A DNA stretch of 64,000 nucleotides from Chloranthus sessilifolius. Lineage: Eukaryota > Streptophyta > Magnoliopsida > Chloranthales > Chloranthaceae. Below the pieces are notes generated by a model. It was not told where the DNA came from, did no database searches, and saw only the letters and a list, made by a program, of their open reading frames with translations. Positions 21,201-32,707 of this stretch are shown piece after piece. The stretch lies in the NCBI GenBank assembly GCA_021018995.1, contig CM037584.1:141687317-141751316 (forward strand), written 5' to 3'. A program made the position numbers and the translations under genes. Every line of letters begins with the position of its first letter. Positions within the stretch are counted from its first letter, which is position 1.

Positions 21201-21609
21201 GAAAGTATCACCGATGATGGGAGTGATGAGATTTGGGAAGAGAGGGAAACTAAGTCCCCACTATCTTGGACCATTTGAAGTTTTGGGTCGAGTGGGAGAA
21301 GTAGCCTACCGCATTGGTTTGCCACCATTGTTTGATCAGGTACACAATGTATTCCACGTGTCGATGCTCAGGAAATATCTGAATGACCCTGATCACGTGC
21401 TGAGCGGCCAATCATTCAAAATGCATGAAGATATGACCATGATTGAAGAGCCGGTAGAACTTTTAGATCGAAAGGAACAGGTGTTGCGAACAAAAGTTAT
21501 TCCCTTAGTGCTTGTCCGATGGAAGAACCATCCGGCCGAAGAGGCAACATGGGAACGTGAGGCGGATGTTAGAGAACAATATCCCAATTTGTTCGAAATT
21601 GCCAACTGA
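18243..21609 (+). pseudogene. pol: E2 pol: protease-RT-RNase H-integrase-chromodomain, broken
   Basis: Protease 18280-18600 (DPRSTHSF, ILGMDWL); RT 18770-19340 with an intact [10 protein letters not shown] catalytic motif; a garbled stretch 19246-19780 covering the thumb/connection; RNase H 19690-20040 ([22 protein letters not shown]); integrase zinc finger 20340-20490, core 20500-20900 ([16 protein letters not shown]); C-terminal part and chromodomain 20881-21609 in one open frame of 242 codons ending in TGA at 21607. Stops or shifts: near 18650, 18945, 20487 and 20590-20600. The chromodomain (VRWKNHPAEEATWERE) keeps the aromatic Trp that E1 has lost. Confidence 0.9.
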
Positions 21610-21810
21610 ATGGTTTTATTCTTTTGAGAATATGTGATTGCGGGTACTATGAAGGCTATATATATATATATATATATTTTTTCTTTTAAAGATATATTGA
21701 CTGCAAACAATGATTGAACCACTTTACGTTGAACTCTTATCTAATGAAACTAGTGATGAGAATTGAAACCGAAAACGAGCAAAATGGTACCAGAGAAATG
21801 TTTCTGGTCT
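21610..21810 (+). other. E2 spacer after pol with TA microsatellite
   Basis: Non-coding; a (TA)n tract at 21657-21676 followed by a T-run. Corresponds to 7921-8154 in E1. Confidence 0.6.
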
Positions 21811-22241
21811 CGCTCGAGCGACCACTTATGTTATTCGGCGAACTACATAAATCACACTTCCTCTCGCTCGGCGATAACTATTCCTATTCTCGCCGAAGCG
21901 AGGCATTTTCGCGGCGAGACATTTTACCGCCGAAAGTGGCGCATTATAACCGCTCGAGCGAGGCTATAGTATGTAATAAAACTATTTCTGTTCTCGCTCA
22001 AGCGAGAACTAATGACCGCTCGAGCGAGGCGGAACTATATATATGGCGGAGGGCAAGACGCCTGTTCATCTTCAAGCGAAAGGGAGAGGAGACGAGCGAC
22101 GGGTTAGGGCAAGCGGTTTCCAATATTTTTCGACCGATTCTAGCCGGATTTGGACAATCCGATCCATCAAGACTACTCTCCTAGGTAAAATCTACCTATC
22201 CCTGAAATCTTTCTTTTCCTTCTAAACCTTTTATATACTAG
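21811..22241 (+). promoter_or_regulatory. Internal promoter of the E2 extra gene
   Basis: Palindromic units CTCGCTCGAGCGA, GACCGCTCGAGCGAGG and altered forms (CTCGCCGAAGCGAG, CTCGCTCAAGCGAG) fill 21811-22031. TATATATAT is at 22036-22044. A possible leader intron runs 22185-22241: CTAG/GTAAAATCTACC to ATACTAG, with the acceptor abutting ATG 22242. The order and donor sequence match E1 8155-8525. Confidence 0.6.
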
Positions 22242-23493
22242 ATGGCTTCGAGCCCAACCCCAACCTAAAGCGGATGGCGATTCGGTGCATTACACACGCC
22301 AAACCTCCCAACCATCATCAAACCCGCCCTCCACTCCAATCACATTGGATGATTGGTGGGGAGCCAAGACTTTTGAAGCGGAATGGGATATACATCCCTC
22401 ATGTTTCGGGGATCCGACGTCCACCCAGTGGACATCGGACTTTCTCACTAACAACCATCTCAAGACCCTGCTTACGCCATTCGGGGATCGGTATTACCCG
22501 AGGCTAGTGAAATTGTTTTACCAAACCCTAAACTGGAACGTCGACGAAGACGCTATACTCGTTACAATCGATGGTAATGAGCTAATCTTCAGATGTGCCG
22601 ACATTTCCTCGATCATGAAATGTCCCCACATCTACACCCCTAGCCCACTCATCCTACCACCTTTTTCTGGGAACGTAGATTTCCCAACAATCATCTCCGA
22701 CATCACTGGCGGCATGTCCGCCTCGGGACAATCTATTACCCGATCACAACTACCGCCGCGTATGTGGCTTTTAGATATTATCTTTAAAAAGAATCTACAC
22801 CCAACCGGTCATGATCAAGAACGCCGAGATGCGTTTCTGCGGGCCCTACACACCGCATTTCATAATAGGTGGATCAACGCACCTATGGTCATCATAAAAG
22901 GCATGGCGCATGCCTACAAAAGAAATGTAAGGGGTGCTGTCCCTCCACCCATCAATCGATTACCGTATGCTCGGTTGATTTCCCGACTCTTAGACTCACG
23001 GAATGGGAAGGGATGATTTAAGATCCGGGAGGACGAGTTGTTCCTCACTGATAACGTCATCCCCTACCTTGCCCAAGACTGGAGCCGAAACCTTAAGAGC
23101 CTGCAAACCAGCGTCAACAAGAAGAGAGACCGTCAGGTCTCCCGATCAACCACCCATCAGGCACCGGTAGGACCGACCACTCCCTCTACCTCAGTTCCAC
23201 AGCCCATACCCACTACCGACACGGGCATGATGCGGGAGATCCTTCAGCAAGGGCGGGAGATCAGGTTGCATCAGAGGTTCCAGGAGGCGCTACTTATCGA
23301 CCTCATGGGCCAGGCATACCCATCTTTACATGGCGTCGGTGCGATGAGGATGCTATTTTTGGAGCGTCAAGCTCCGGCTTCTAAGGAGTGCCATGGTACC
23401 ACAGCCGTCACGGTGGACGATGAGGATGGGGATGGCGAGGACGACGACGACGATGGCGAGGACGACGACGACTACGAGGAGGATGAGGACTAG
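22242..23493 (+). pseudogene. Extra sense gene of E2: putative plant transposon protein domain
   Basis: Homologue of E1 8526-9830. ATG 22242 begins M-A-S, as in E1; indels break the proline-rich first 15 codons. From 22285 the frame is open to 23493 apart from one TGA at 23014 (Gly in E1). Motifs WTSDFLTNN, LTPFGDRYY, LPPRMWLLDIIFKKN, YKRNVRGAVPPPINRLPY are kept, and the tail (23415-23490) is a run of Asp/Glu/Gly. E1 and E2 keep the protein well in the core while the promoter region has diverged more. Function unknown. Confidence 0.75.
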
Positions 23494-23818
23494 ATAGTAA
23501 CGTAAATTTTGAACACATTACATGTAATATTTTGAGGCATTTGTAAGGAGGTGGGTTCTTGGTCAAAATCTTTTCAAACTATCGTGACATGAATGTCACA
23601 AAGTTGTTTTTTTGTGAATGATAAATATATATGGAATGAGTATAACAATAATGACCCCTTTCATTTATGTGAAAATTTGTTGGCATGGCCAATAACTTGT
23701 TCTTAAATCTGACAATGTTTTAATTCTTGTTTGGATATGCGAGTCGTATATGAAGTGGTACCTGTTTAAGAGAATAACATCGATTTTCGAGGACGAAAAT
23801 CTTATAAGTTGGGGTGAT
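23494..23818 (+). other. E2 3' untranslated region and polypurine tract
   Basis: Non-coding; contains CATCGATTTTCGAGGACGAA and the polypurine tract AAGTTGGGGTGAT at 23806-23818. Confidence 0.7.
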
Positions 23819-25993
23819 TGTCACAACCTCAGATTTTTGAGATGAGTGCACGGCATGCATTACACATAGGTATATGTGTTTCACAAGGAGACCAAAACGA
23901 ACCAAAGACACTAAGTGTGTACGTGGGAAACACACTAGTATATCCCTAACTTATAGATATAAAAGTGGAAGAGAGAGAGAGGAACCCTTACGTAATTCTA
24001 TTCTAACCTAAATAGAGAGAAGGAGAATATAGAGAGAAAGAAGAGAAGTGCCTAGTAGAGAACTAGGGTTCGTTGGGACTCAAGTCAACAAAGGAGATTA
24101 GAGGAAGAGACTGGAGGAAGAACCTTGGAGAGACCTGTTAGCCTAGTAGATTTTCGAATCGTAAATCGAACTTGTGCGTGACTCATCGTCAGAGGTATGT
24201 TAAAGACATGATAGATGCCTAGGAATATTTTAAATAGTAGGAAGAATGTTGGCTGAATGTTTCTTTTTATGAGATTTAGGTAAAATGAAGGAAGGAAGCA
24301 TGTTCTCGATCCGATCGAGGAACAAAATCATCGTTCCTCGCTCAAGCGGTCTAAAAGGCTCGCTCGAGCGAGGATGAACAGAGGAAAATATAACTTTGGG
24401 CTCGCTCGAGCGGTCCCCAAAACTAAAGGGAAGCTCGCTCGAGCGAGGGTCCACAGTAATACTCCGATGGCTCGATTTAACCGCTCGAGCGACCTCGATT
24501 TAACCGCTCGAGCGAGGTCAAGAGACCGCTCGAGCGAGGTCAAGTGACCGCTCGAGCGAGGTCAAGTGGCCGCTCGAGCGAGGTCTGGTGACCACTCGGA
24601 TCTTGGTTTTTCGAATACAAGAAACTTGGGGGTCATACACCCCAATAATGCTAGTGATTGTTCTAAACCTATTTTTGAAATGTAGGTTGATGCATTATAA
24701 CCCTCACGAGGCGTGCCTTGAGATTCGAGGTAGGGAATATTCTTGACACATGTGCATTATCCCGTGAACTCATATGTGTAGTATAATCTATTTAAATAGT
24801 CACATATTTCATGAACCCTCATGATAAGGGTGTGTGTGTGTGTTACAACGTGAAAATCTTGAGGTCCCCAGGGGACGAAAAATCATGTAGTTCAATCAAA
24901 GAAGGGTGCAATGAGTATGGGGCATCCTGGGGATGCGATGAAAACTAATGAGAAAGCGAAGGTAATGTGATAAGGCCTAATGTAATATAATTAGCACAAT
25001 CACGGTGAATAACTATATGTAAAGCACATTGATATTTTATTATTTAAGGTTGATTAGAATACCCCACCGACGTGGCGGATACCCACGACCGACTCGGCAG
25101 ATATCCGTGACGATGCACGGCGCTAATCCGTACATTTATAACACATCCCAGGGATGTAGATTGAGAATAGACCCCGCCACCTATGAGAAAAGGGCTCGGG
25201 CAGTATTCCCAGGGAGTACATATAACAACTGTCTAGTTAGACGACGATGGCGGGTATTCCATCGAGGCTCGATGCTATATTGCTCGAGGACTACTTAAGT
25301 TAAGATTTAAGTGATTAGGCCGAATTCACAACTAAACTAATAAGGAGATTAAACAAAACCATGCTAAGTAACGACCAAAATCATTGGGTTATTTCCTGTT
25401 ATTCAAATTGTTGTCCATAAGTGATTACTTTATAATTTTATGCTTGTTAAATTACTGACATATGTGTGAAGGTTGATCTATATGTTTTTTTTGTTTTCCC
25501 TACGGAGCTAGGATGTAGCTCACCCCCTTAGACTATACGTCGCAGTCCGGGACTAAGCGGCAAGAAAGACTTCGGAAGAAGCGATCCAAGGGCTTCGGTT
25601 TCGTGCCCGGAAAGAGTGATAACCTCCTCCTGAGGAATTCTTCTAGGAAACCCGCTGCATACTTTGAGAGTGAGTTGAGAGAGTACTATGTATGGCTTGG
25701 TATATCAAGCCTCTTTATTTCGAATGTTTTAATTACCATTCCTTGACAGAACGCCTAGGATGAACTGTTATTACTAAACATTTGGGTAAGTTCTTATGTC
25801 CATGAATTGGCATGGGACAAGGACTGCCTTGCGACACCTTGATTATTTTGTTGAGTTTTTTTTGTGTAGCTATGAGTGCTTCAATTACAGTTTTGGATTG
25901 TATATACCAATGTTTCGTAAGGAACCCGGGGCACGGCCTTGAAGGTCGTGCTGATGGCACGGATTTTGGGGTTTCGAAATCCGGGCTGTCACA
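23819..25993 (+). repeat. E2 3' LTR
   Basis: Begins TGTCACAACCTC and ends CCGGGCTGTCACA; 2175 bp. It matches 14328-16435 along its length. Differences cluster in the palindrome array (24335-24598, where CTCGCTCGAGCGAG units at 24359 and 24434 correspond to CTCGCCGGCGAG in the 5' LTR) and in the acidic frame, where small indels at 25540-25620 destroy it. Confidence 0.9.
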
Positions 25994-26103
25994 ATTACTT
26001 GTTCAGCTTTGTGTGGATGTACCAAGTGTTAGTGTGATTCGGGATTACCTTTACGGTGATCTGACGGCACAGGTTTCTGGGTTCGAAAATCCGGGCTATT
26101 ACA
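25994..26103 (+). repeat. EX LTR, right end
   Basis: GTGTGGATGTACCAAGTGTT and GGTGATCTGACGG...CCGGGCTATTACA match the final 100 bp of the E3 LTR (32432-32521). It completes the LTR interrupted by E2. No primer-binding site follows, so this was a 3' or solo LTR. Confidence 0.75.
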
Positions 26104-26179
26104 AAAACCAAACTATTTTATTTCCCTGGAGGATCCAAATATTGAAGATACAATAAAAATAAAATCCAAATAAAAGGAT

Positions 26180-27168
26180 TAGAAATGAAAGAAGAATCTC
26201 ATAATTTAGCTATAAAATGGCTTACCGAACATGAATTAACATCTAAATCGGTAACAAAAATTCATAATGCAGATAAAAATTTAATAGAAATTTTTGAACC
26301 TATACCATATGATTGAGAAATACAACTCCGATTAATAAATTGGAAAGATTTACAAATACCTAAAAAATGGTTATTTGAAGATCTATTAGAACAAAAACCA
26401 AAATCTCAACCTCAAATAATGGAAATACATGCATCTAGAAATAATTTATATATCAGAGATAATCGCTCTGCATCTTTCAATTCTAGTAAAGATGAATTTT
26501 CTATCCTGAGAAGTAATATTGAGTCAAGGCCATCCACATTTAGTGAAATAAAACATATTGCATTTACAAATGTGCAAGTTCCTATTCTCCCAGGAACACA
26601 GCAAAATGAAATAAAAACATTTCAAATTTATCATTTTCAGTGAAAAAATGATGAAATTCTTTTTTCTCCTAGTTATGGGAAAGGAAGATATATTTATGTA
26701 TTAGGAAACTTTATGTTTCAAAATTATAAACCATATAATTTATGTGTTTTAATGGATACATGCGCTACAATAAGTGCTTGTAGATATAATGCTTTACCCT
26801 CTGAAAAATGGGTAAATATTAAACATCCAATTAAAGTAAAAGGAATTGAAGGAAGAGAAACTATTATTGAATTAAAAGCAAAAGCTATTTCTATATGTCT
26901 TAAAGATAAAAAATTTATTAACCCTAAAATTCTCTGTTTTCCAAACATTCACGAAGATTTTTTGCTAGGAAATAATTTTTTAACAACATATTTACCAATA
27001 ACCTTAAACATTGGTTCAATTGGTCTTTCTCATAAGGAAGAAATCGTCCATATTCCTCTCCTTCAAGTTCACATGTCAAAATGTCACAAAAGCTTTGCCC
27101 CCAGCAAGCGTGGTGATGTTATTCAAAATTTACTTGAAACTATTCATTTACTTGACCAAAATCATTGA
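26180..27168 (+). pseudogene. Pararetrovirus polyprotein: movement-like tail and protease, broken
   Basis: 26180-26640 reads as one frame with a TGA near 26313. It contains WKDLQIPKKWLFED, reminiscent of the C-terminal end of caulimovirid movement proteins. After a TGA at 26641 the same reading continues to an aspartic protease around 26745-26960 (LMDTCATIS in place of a D-T-G-A active site; LLGNNFL as the later ILG motif). The frame ends at TGA 27166. Only about 200 bp separates the two parts and no coat-protein Cys-His motif is visible between them, so the coat region seems deleted or placed elsewhere. Confidence 0.55.
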
Positions 27169-27239
27169 ATCTTTTCAATTATTAAAGACAATTTTAGTGA
27201 GAACCCCTTAAAAGTATGGCATAAAAGTCCTTGATATTG

Positions 27240-28627
27240 TAAGTTATCTTTAAAAGACCCTAATTTCATTATTAGAATAAAACCTTTGGTCTATACAAAA
27301 TTAGACATAGTTGAATTCAAAATCCAAATAAAATAGTTATTAGAGAAAAAACTCATAGAAACAACCAAAAGTCCTCATTCTAGTCCTACTTTCTTAGTAA
27401 GAAATCATGCAAAATTAAAAGAGGAAAAACTAGAATGGTTTTCAATTATAAAATATTAAATAAAAATCTAGAATTTGATGGATATTTTATCCCAAGAAAA
27501 GATGTTTGATTAATCAAATCAAAGGATCAAAGATTTTCAGTAAATTCGACTGTAAATCAAGATATTGACAATTAAAGTTCAATGATGAATCAAAATCTTT
27601 AACTGCTTTTAGTACATGTTGTGGAAATTATCAATGCAATGTTATGCCTTTTGGATTAAATACTGCTCCACAAATATATCAAAGATGGATGGATTCTATT
27701 TTCTCTCCATTTAAAGATTTTTGTGTTGCCTATATAGATGATATATTAATCTTCTCTAAAATAAAAGAAGATCATAAAAAACACTTACAATAAATATATA
27801 ATATATTCCAAAAACATGGAATTGTTCTTTCACCTTCAAAAATAGAAGTTGAGAAAGAATCAATAGAATTTTTAGGCCTTATTTTAACTCATGACGGTCT
27901 AAAATTACAAGATCATATTATAATAAAGATTAAAAAATTTTCTGAAGACTGAACTGATAGGAAACAGTCACAAAGTCTTCTAAGAATTTTAAACTATGGA
28001 AGAAATTATTTAAAAAATTTAGCACAAAAGGAAACCTCTTTGCTAAATAAACTAAAAAGAGACATAGAGTTTACTTGGACAAAACAAGATAAAATTCTTT
28101 TAAATCAAATTGAACAAGATATCCAAAAATGTTCGACAATTTATTTTCCACAATATGGAGATAAATTAATCTTAGAAATAGATGCATCTAAAAATTGTTG
28201 GGGATGTATTTTGAAAGCAATTCCTCCCAAGAATGGGAATAAAAAATCTCTTATCCCTTCTTTGGAATAAAAGCCAGAAAAACTTCTTTAACAAAAAAAG
28301 ATACAAAGTAAAGAAAAATTGTGTGGATATAATTCTGGTAAGTTCAAACCAAACGAACAAAATTATATTATTTTTAAAAAAGAATTATTAGCTATAAACC
28401 TTGCTATTAAAAGATTCCATATATATTTAGCCTCTGAAATCTTTATAGTCAGAACTGACAATCAAGCAGTTCGAGACTTTTTAATAAATAAACGAGATAT
28501 AATAGATGGAAGAAGATTAAAGTGGTATAATCAAATTGCTCTTTATTCCTTCGAAGTAGAACATTTAAAAGGAAATACTAACATTTTGGCTGATTTTTTA
28601 AGCAGAGATCTAAGCTTAAACCACTAA
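27240..28627 (+). pseudogene. Pararetrovirus reverse transcriptase and RNase H, broken
   Basis: RT pieces run from 27340 (EKKLIETTKSPHSSP) through 27640 (NVMPxGL-type) to an intact YIDDILIFSK catalytic motif at 27730-27760, then 27870 (FLGLIL). RNase H starts at 28165 (LEIDASKNCWGC) and ends at 28625 with VRTDNQAV, RRLKWYNQ and ILADFLSRD. Stops or frameshifts occur near 27238, 27334, 27508, 27793, 27949 and 28268. It would copy a terminally redundant RNA into DNA in the virus. The sequence shows only remains of that function. Confidence 0.8.
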
Positions 28628-28649
28628 CCAAAAGTGGACTTATATTATG

Positions 28650-29602
28650 CAGGAAGAAGATTTATGTTACCACCAAACTAGTGGCTTACCATTGCTAAAA
28701 AGAAAAAAATGATTGAAGAATGATCTTCCTCAACTCCCTCATCTGAATATATAAGAAAAACTTACGTAATTTTGAAAGGTTACCAACCTGGAATATACAC
28801 CTCTTGGTTAGCATGTCAAAAATAAATTGACAACTTTCCAAATGCTTGTTATCAAGTCCATAATTTGCTAAGTGAAGCCAAAATAGTTTTCATTGTATAT
28901 CAATCGCAATTGTTGCTAGAACAAACTAGCATTAATAATATTCTTGATTTTTACAATCCGGGAATGAGTGCAAATTTATATCATGATCTGAATGGAGCTT
29001 GGAAAAGCCAACTCCTAAATGACAAAAAAAAATTCCATAGGCATATGAGTTCTTTAGCCCGTAAAATTACGAAAAAAGAAAAGAAAATATAAAAATTACA
29101 AGATAGTTCTAATGCACTTGTGAAAACTTGGTCATGAGATTCTAAAAATTTCACAATTGAAAAAATTGATCATTTTCTTGAATTAGCAGATCTTTTATAT
29201 TCAAATTATCCAGATCCAATTTTTCATAAATTAAAAAGAATTTGTTTATTTGAGAAAATTAAACATGTTTTACTCAGTGATATAAGCAATCCACTGATAA
29301 CACAAATTGCAGACCATGAAGTTAAGATAAAACAAATCTTAATGGACAATTACAATTTGGCTCATTGTTATGAGGATTTTTTACCAAAATTATTAATTTT
29401 CACTGAAAATCTAACATACAATTTAGAAGAATGTATTGAATGGGGATTAGTTAAACAATTAATTTTCTTAGGGTATCCCATTAATGAGTTCCCTATGATG
29501 ATCAAAACATTGATCTATCATATTACAAAAATTCTTAATAGAACGGTATCCAATAGCGAAATCAAGCATCTTGGCTATCAATCTCAAATCTTATTGGATT
29601 AG
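28650..29602 (+). pseudogene. Pararetrovirus downstream ORF with viroplasmin-like domain, broken
   Basis: Near 28765-28880 the reading VILKGYQPGIYTSWLACQ, then a stop, then NFPNACYQVHN matches the pattern of the caulimovirus viroplasmin domain (also found at the N-terminus of RNase H1), which binds RNA/DNA hybrids or double-stranded RNA. The rest, to TAG 29600, is helix-rich and Leu/Ile/Lys-rich with no family I recognise. Stops at about 28722, 28824, 29090 and 29136. Confidence 0.5.
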
Positions 29603-30060
29603 ATCATTAAAGAACTTTCCTACAATGGCTCGACAAATACTTGCTGCCAATAATCGGTTTAACATTACCAATGGACGAAGAATCTTCAATACCAATCTTC
29701 CAATAGATTACATGTGAACTAATGAACAAAAATTGGAAGTCAATAAACTCTTGATAAACATGGATTCTCGTAAAGACCTTGAACTGCCAGAGAACCTCGA
29801 AATTGAAACCACAATGCTCAAGGAAGAATAAATGCAAGTTCCAGATAGTCCCTCATCAGAAGATTCAATATTCTATCACAATCTGAAAAATCGCATGGAA
29901 GCCTTGTGGACCCCACTACTACATCAAAAGTATCAAGGACCACTCCAGCTCATCCAGGACACGTAGCTACTTGATATCGTTAGCAATGATGATTTTTCAT
30001 CTGCAAAAGAAGACTGAATCATATCTTGCTTTAGAAAAAGCTAAAATATATTTTCTAAAC
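29603..30060 (+). other. Probable pararetrovirus end region
   Basis: The base composition resembles the preceding viral part up to about 30050. A short acidic reading (ELPENLEIETTMLKEE, near 29780-29830) cannot be assigned. No clear end is seen. Confidence 0.35.
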
Positions 30061-30242
30061 CGATATATTTCGGTTCGGTTTCGGTTTGGGATGTATCGAA
30101 CTGAAAATCCAAAACCGAAAAAATTGGGTTCGATATGGTACACTGAACTTGCATCCATAGGCCAAGTCTACCCTCCTCCTTTCGTTTTCACACATCTTTC
30201 TAAAAAATGATGGCCATCTTCATCTCAAGTCTTGGGCCTATG
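30061..30242. other. CGGTT-rich spacer
   Basis: 30058-30125 contains TTTCGGTTCGGTTTCGGTTT and its inverted counterpart CCAAAACCGAAAAAATTGGG, a weak inverted repeat of a kind common in plant intergenic DNA. The remainder up to the E3 LTR shows nothing recognisable. Confidence 0.4.
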
Positions 30243-32521
30243 TGTAATATCCCCAAATTTAGTAAACCGCATAGGTCAAATAATGGTGTGAATGTTTGGT
30301 ATGTGTGGTTCACAACGGAACCAAAGAAATTTATGCTTTACACCAAATAGGTTAAGTGGATAAGTGTAAAGCACAAGTGGTATGTTTGTGTTTTACAAGA
30401 AAGCAAAGTGATTGCTTGGGTGTGAGGGATAACCCACGTGTAAGACCCATTTGTGGGTTTGCTACCTTGACTATTTTCAGAGAAAAGGAAGAAGAGTTTT
30501 GAAGAGAAGGTAATTGCTTGAATCCATGTGTTTGAATCACTAGATAGTAGTAGGATTATACAAATTAGTGTGTAAAATATTACCATACGATTGTGTCAGT
30601 GTTGTAGTGATCGTGGAGCTTAGAGAAGACCGAATGGGGTTTTGAAAACCAAGGAAGGAAGATGATCCGATCTTCGAGTGAATCGTTGAGTTAAAGGTGA
30701 GAAATCGATATTCAAAGTATGTAAATTTTGATAATAAAATTTTTTATATGATGTGTAAGAAGTGTGAGAGAAATTAGAGAATAAAAGTAAGAAGTTCGAG
30801 TTGAGAAAAAAAATCAGATCTGAAGAAACTCTGGTTCTCGTGCGCCCGAGCTTCAGAGCTCGCTTGCGCGAGAGGCCTTTAGAAGGCATAAGTGCCTCTG
30901 ATACTCTGAGACTCCCTCGCGCGAGGGCTTAAGTGAACTAAAAGCTCACTCACGTGAGGGCCTCACATGCCTAGCTCCAGCCAGCTAAAATCTAATCGGT
31001 CGCTCGAGGTCCATATGAACTTCTGAGCTCGCACGCTCGAGCTCCAAGGCTCGCCCGCGCGAGAAACAAAGTCACTTTATTTGGACTGTTTTTATGTGAA
31101 TTCTTTGGAAATGAGTATCTTTAGGTTTTCTTAAGTATTCCTAAGGAGTATTTGGGCACTTTGAATGTAGGATTAAAGTATTGAGCATATGTGTGAATTC
31201 CCAAGAGAATTATATATGGAATGTGCTAAACATGACTTGAGGTAGGGGAAACTTATGATCATTTAATTTGAATGTACTCTGTATAAGTTAAGTAATGTGA
31301 TGTGATAAGCCATAATGAGTTTTTTGAGAACAAGCATGTGATATTCGATAATTTCAAATAAGTTTTGTGAAGTGATAAGTTATGATGAGTTTTGTGAAAA
31401 CAAGCATGTGTAAATTCTATAGTTCAAACAAGTTTGAATAAATGTGATGTGTAAGATGGAAATGCGATGTGTTAATGTGTACGTGAGAATTTTGAAAATG
31501 TGTAAGAATATTAGTTTTCTAAAAATAGTATAATGTAATCGCTGTACATGGTGTGAAACTACAAGTTAGAAAATGCACATTTATTGAAGGTTTAGTATAA
31601 TGAATCCATTGTGCTCCGGTATGGCGGGATATCCATTTATTGTACTCTGGTACGGTAGGATATCCATTCATTCTCTTACCAGCCAACGGTAACACTTTAT
31701 TTGGCACAAGCATCCCTCCTAACGAAGGGGTTTGAGCATATGTGTAAATGATTCATTGAATGACGATGGTATGAATTTCCATCGGTATTTTATGCGGCTT
31801 CTAATGCTATATCTGCTTAGAAAAGTATTTAAGTTAATTTTTAAGTTATGTCTAATGTTTTAAAACAAAGTATGTGATTAAATGTTTCATATGGAATTCT
31901 ATTGAGTTAAATGTGAAATGTGTATATAAAAATCAGTTATGAAACATTATGCTTGAGATATGAGATTTAAATGCTACTAATGTTTTCCCCTATTGAGCTT
32001 GGATGTTAGCTCACCCTTTGACTATACGTCACAGGTGAGGATTTAGAGAAGGAAGTAGATATTGAAAGTAATCCAGAATACAAACCTGAAGAGGAGATTG
32101 AGCCCCTACCGGAGGAGTTCTTTCCCAAGTAGATAAGAGTGTGTGTTTGAGCAGTCAGAAGTTGTATTTTGTTTGGCTTGGTACGTCCAGCCATTTTTGA
32201 GTTATATTATGTTATGTAATATAATTGTTTTGAATATTATTTTGTGAACCATTGGTTGGTGATAGATGTGTATTACCGATGGTTCATTTCGATTCTTCCA
32301 TTCATGCAATTGGCATGAATTTAGAACTGCTATTTTGATCAAGCTTATGTTTAGAATTGTATTTTCTTTTGAAGCATAGAGAATGAATCTATCTCCTTAA
32401 TTGAGATATCTATATGAGATATGATTTTTTGGATGTGCCAAGTGTTCGTGTAAGCATGGGATCGCCCTAACAGGTGATCTGACGGTCCGAGTTTCGAGCT
32501 TGTGAAATCCGGGCTGTCACA
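30243..32521 (+). repeat. E3 5' LTR
   Basis: Begins TGTAATATCCCC and ends CCGGGCTGTCACA; 2279 bp. It holds a CG-rich array of CTCGCGCGAG-type units (30838-31062), ATGGCGGGATATCC motifs (31621-31668), the CGATGG...CCATCG hairpin (31764-31784), the TAGCTCACCCTTTGACTATA block (32007-32026), the acidic frame (32028-32132) and the hairpin TTCATGC-AATTG-GCATGAA (32301-32319). Confidence 0.88.
32028..32132 (+). other. Conserved acidic reading frame in the E3 LTR
   Basis: Thirty-four codons from GTC 32028 to TAG 32130-32132, ending N-P-E-Y-K-P-E-E-E-I-E-P-L-P-E-E-F-F-P-K. An in-frame TGA lies just upstream. A possible acceptor is CACAG at 32031-32035. Confidence 0.45.
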
Positions 32522-32522
32522 G

Positions 32523-32540
32523 TTTGTATCAGAGTGAGCT
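32523..32540 (+). promoter_or_regulatory. E3 primer-binding site
   Basis: TTTGTATCAGAGTGAGC immediately follows the LTR end. It is a decayed form of TGGTATCAGAGC (initiator tRNA-Met). Confidence 0.65.
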
Positions 32541-32707
32541 TTGGTTCTAGATTCCGTGAAGATCAATTGCCTCATGTGTGTTCCATTGTTGATATCACAG
32601 CTTCCTTTTTGCGATTCTAATAGAGTTAGAAGTGAGTTGCAGTGTGTTGTGTAGTATGTTTAGAACTCTCTGTTAATGAAACTTTAGTTTCATGTTAACA
32701 GAACAAG

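Larger units (their letters stand above)
14328..25993 (+). mobile_element. E2: full-length Tekay/Del-like chromovirus
   Basis: An 11.7-kb element with both LTRs, PBS, gag, intron, pol with chromodomain, extra gene and polypurine tract. It lies inside LTR EX: sequence left of 14328 and right of 25993 joins into one LTR 3' end resembling E3 32200-32521. No clean 5-bp target duplication is visible (TCTTA on the left, ATTAC on the right). The coding region is broken by stops, a 146-bp duplication in gag and a garbled stretch at 19246-19780. Confidence 0.88.
26104..30060 (+). mobile_element. Endogenous caulimovirid (pararetrovirus) fragment
   Basis: AT-rich coding remains in the order: movement-protein-like tail, protease, RT, RNase H, then a second gene with a viroplasmin-like domain. 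There is no integrase and no LTR, which fits Caulimoviridae rather than a retrotransposon. Both ends are undefined and many stops are present, so it is an old, inactive integration. The layout (RT/RNase H followed by another ORF) and AT-rich style would suit a florendovirus- or petuvirus-like lineage; this cannot be settled by eye. Confidence 0.75.
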
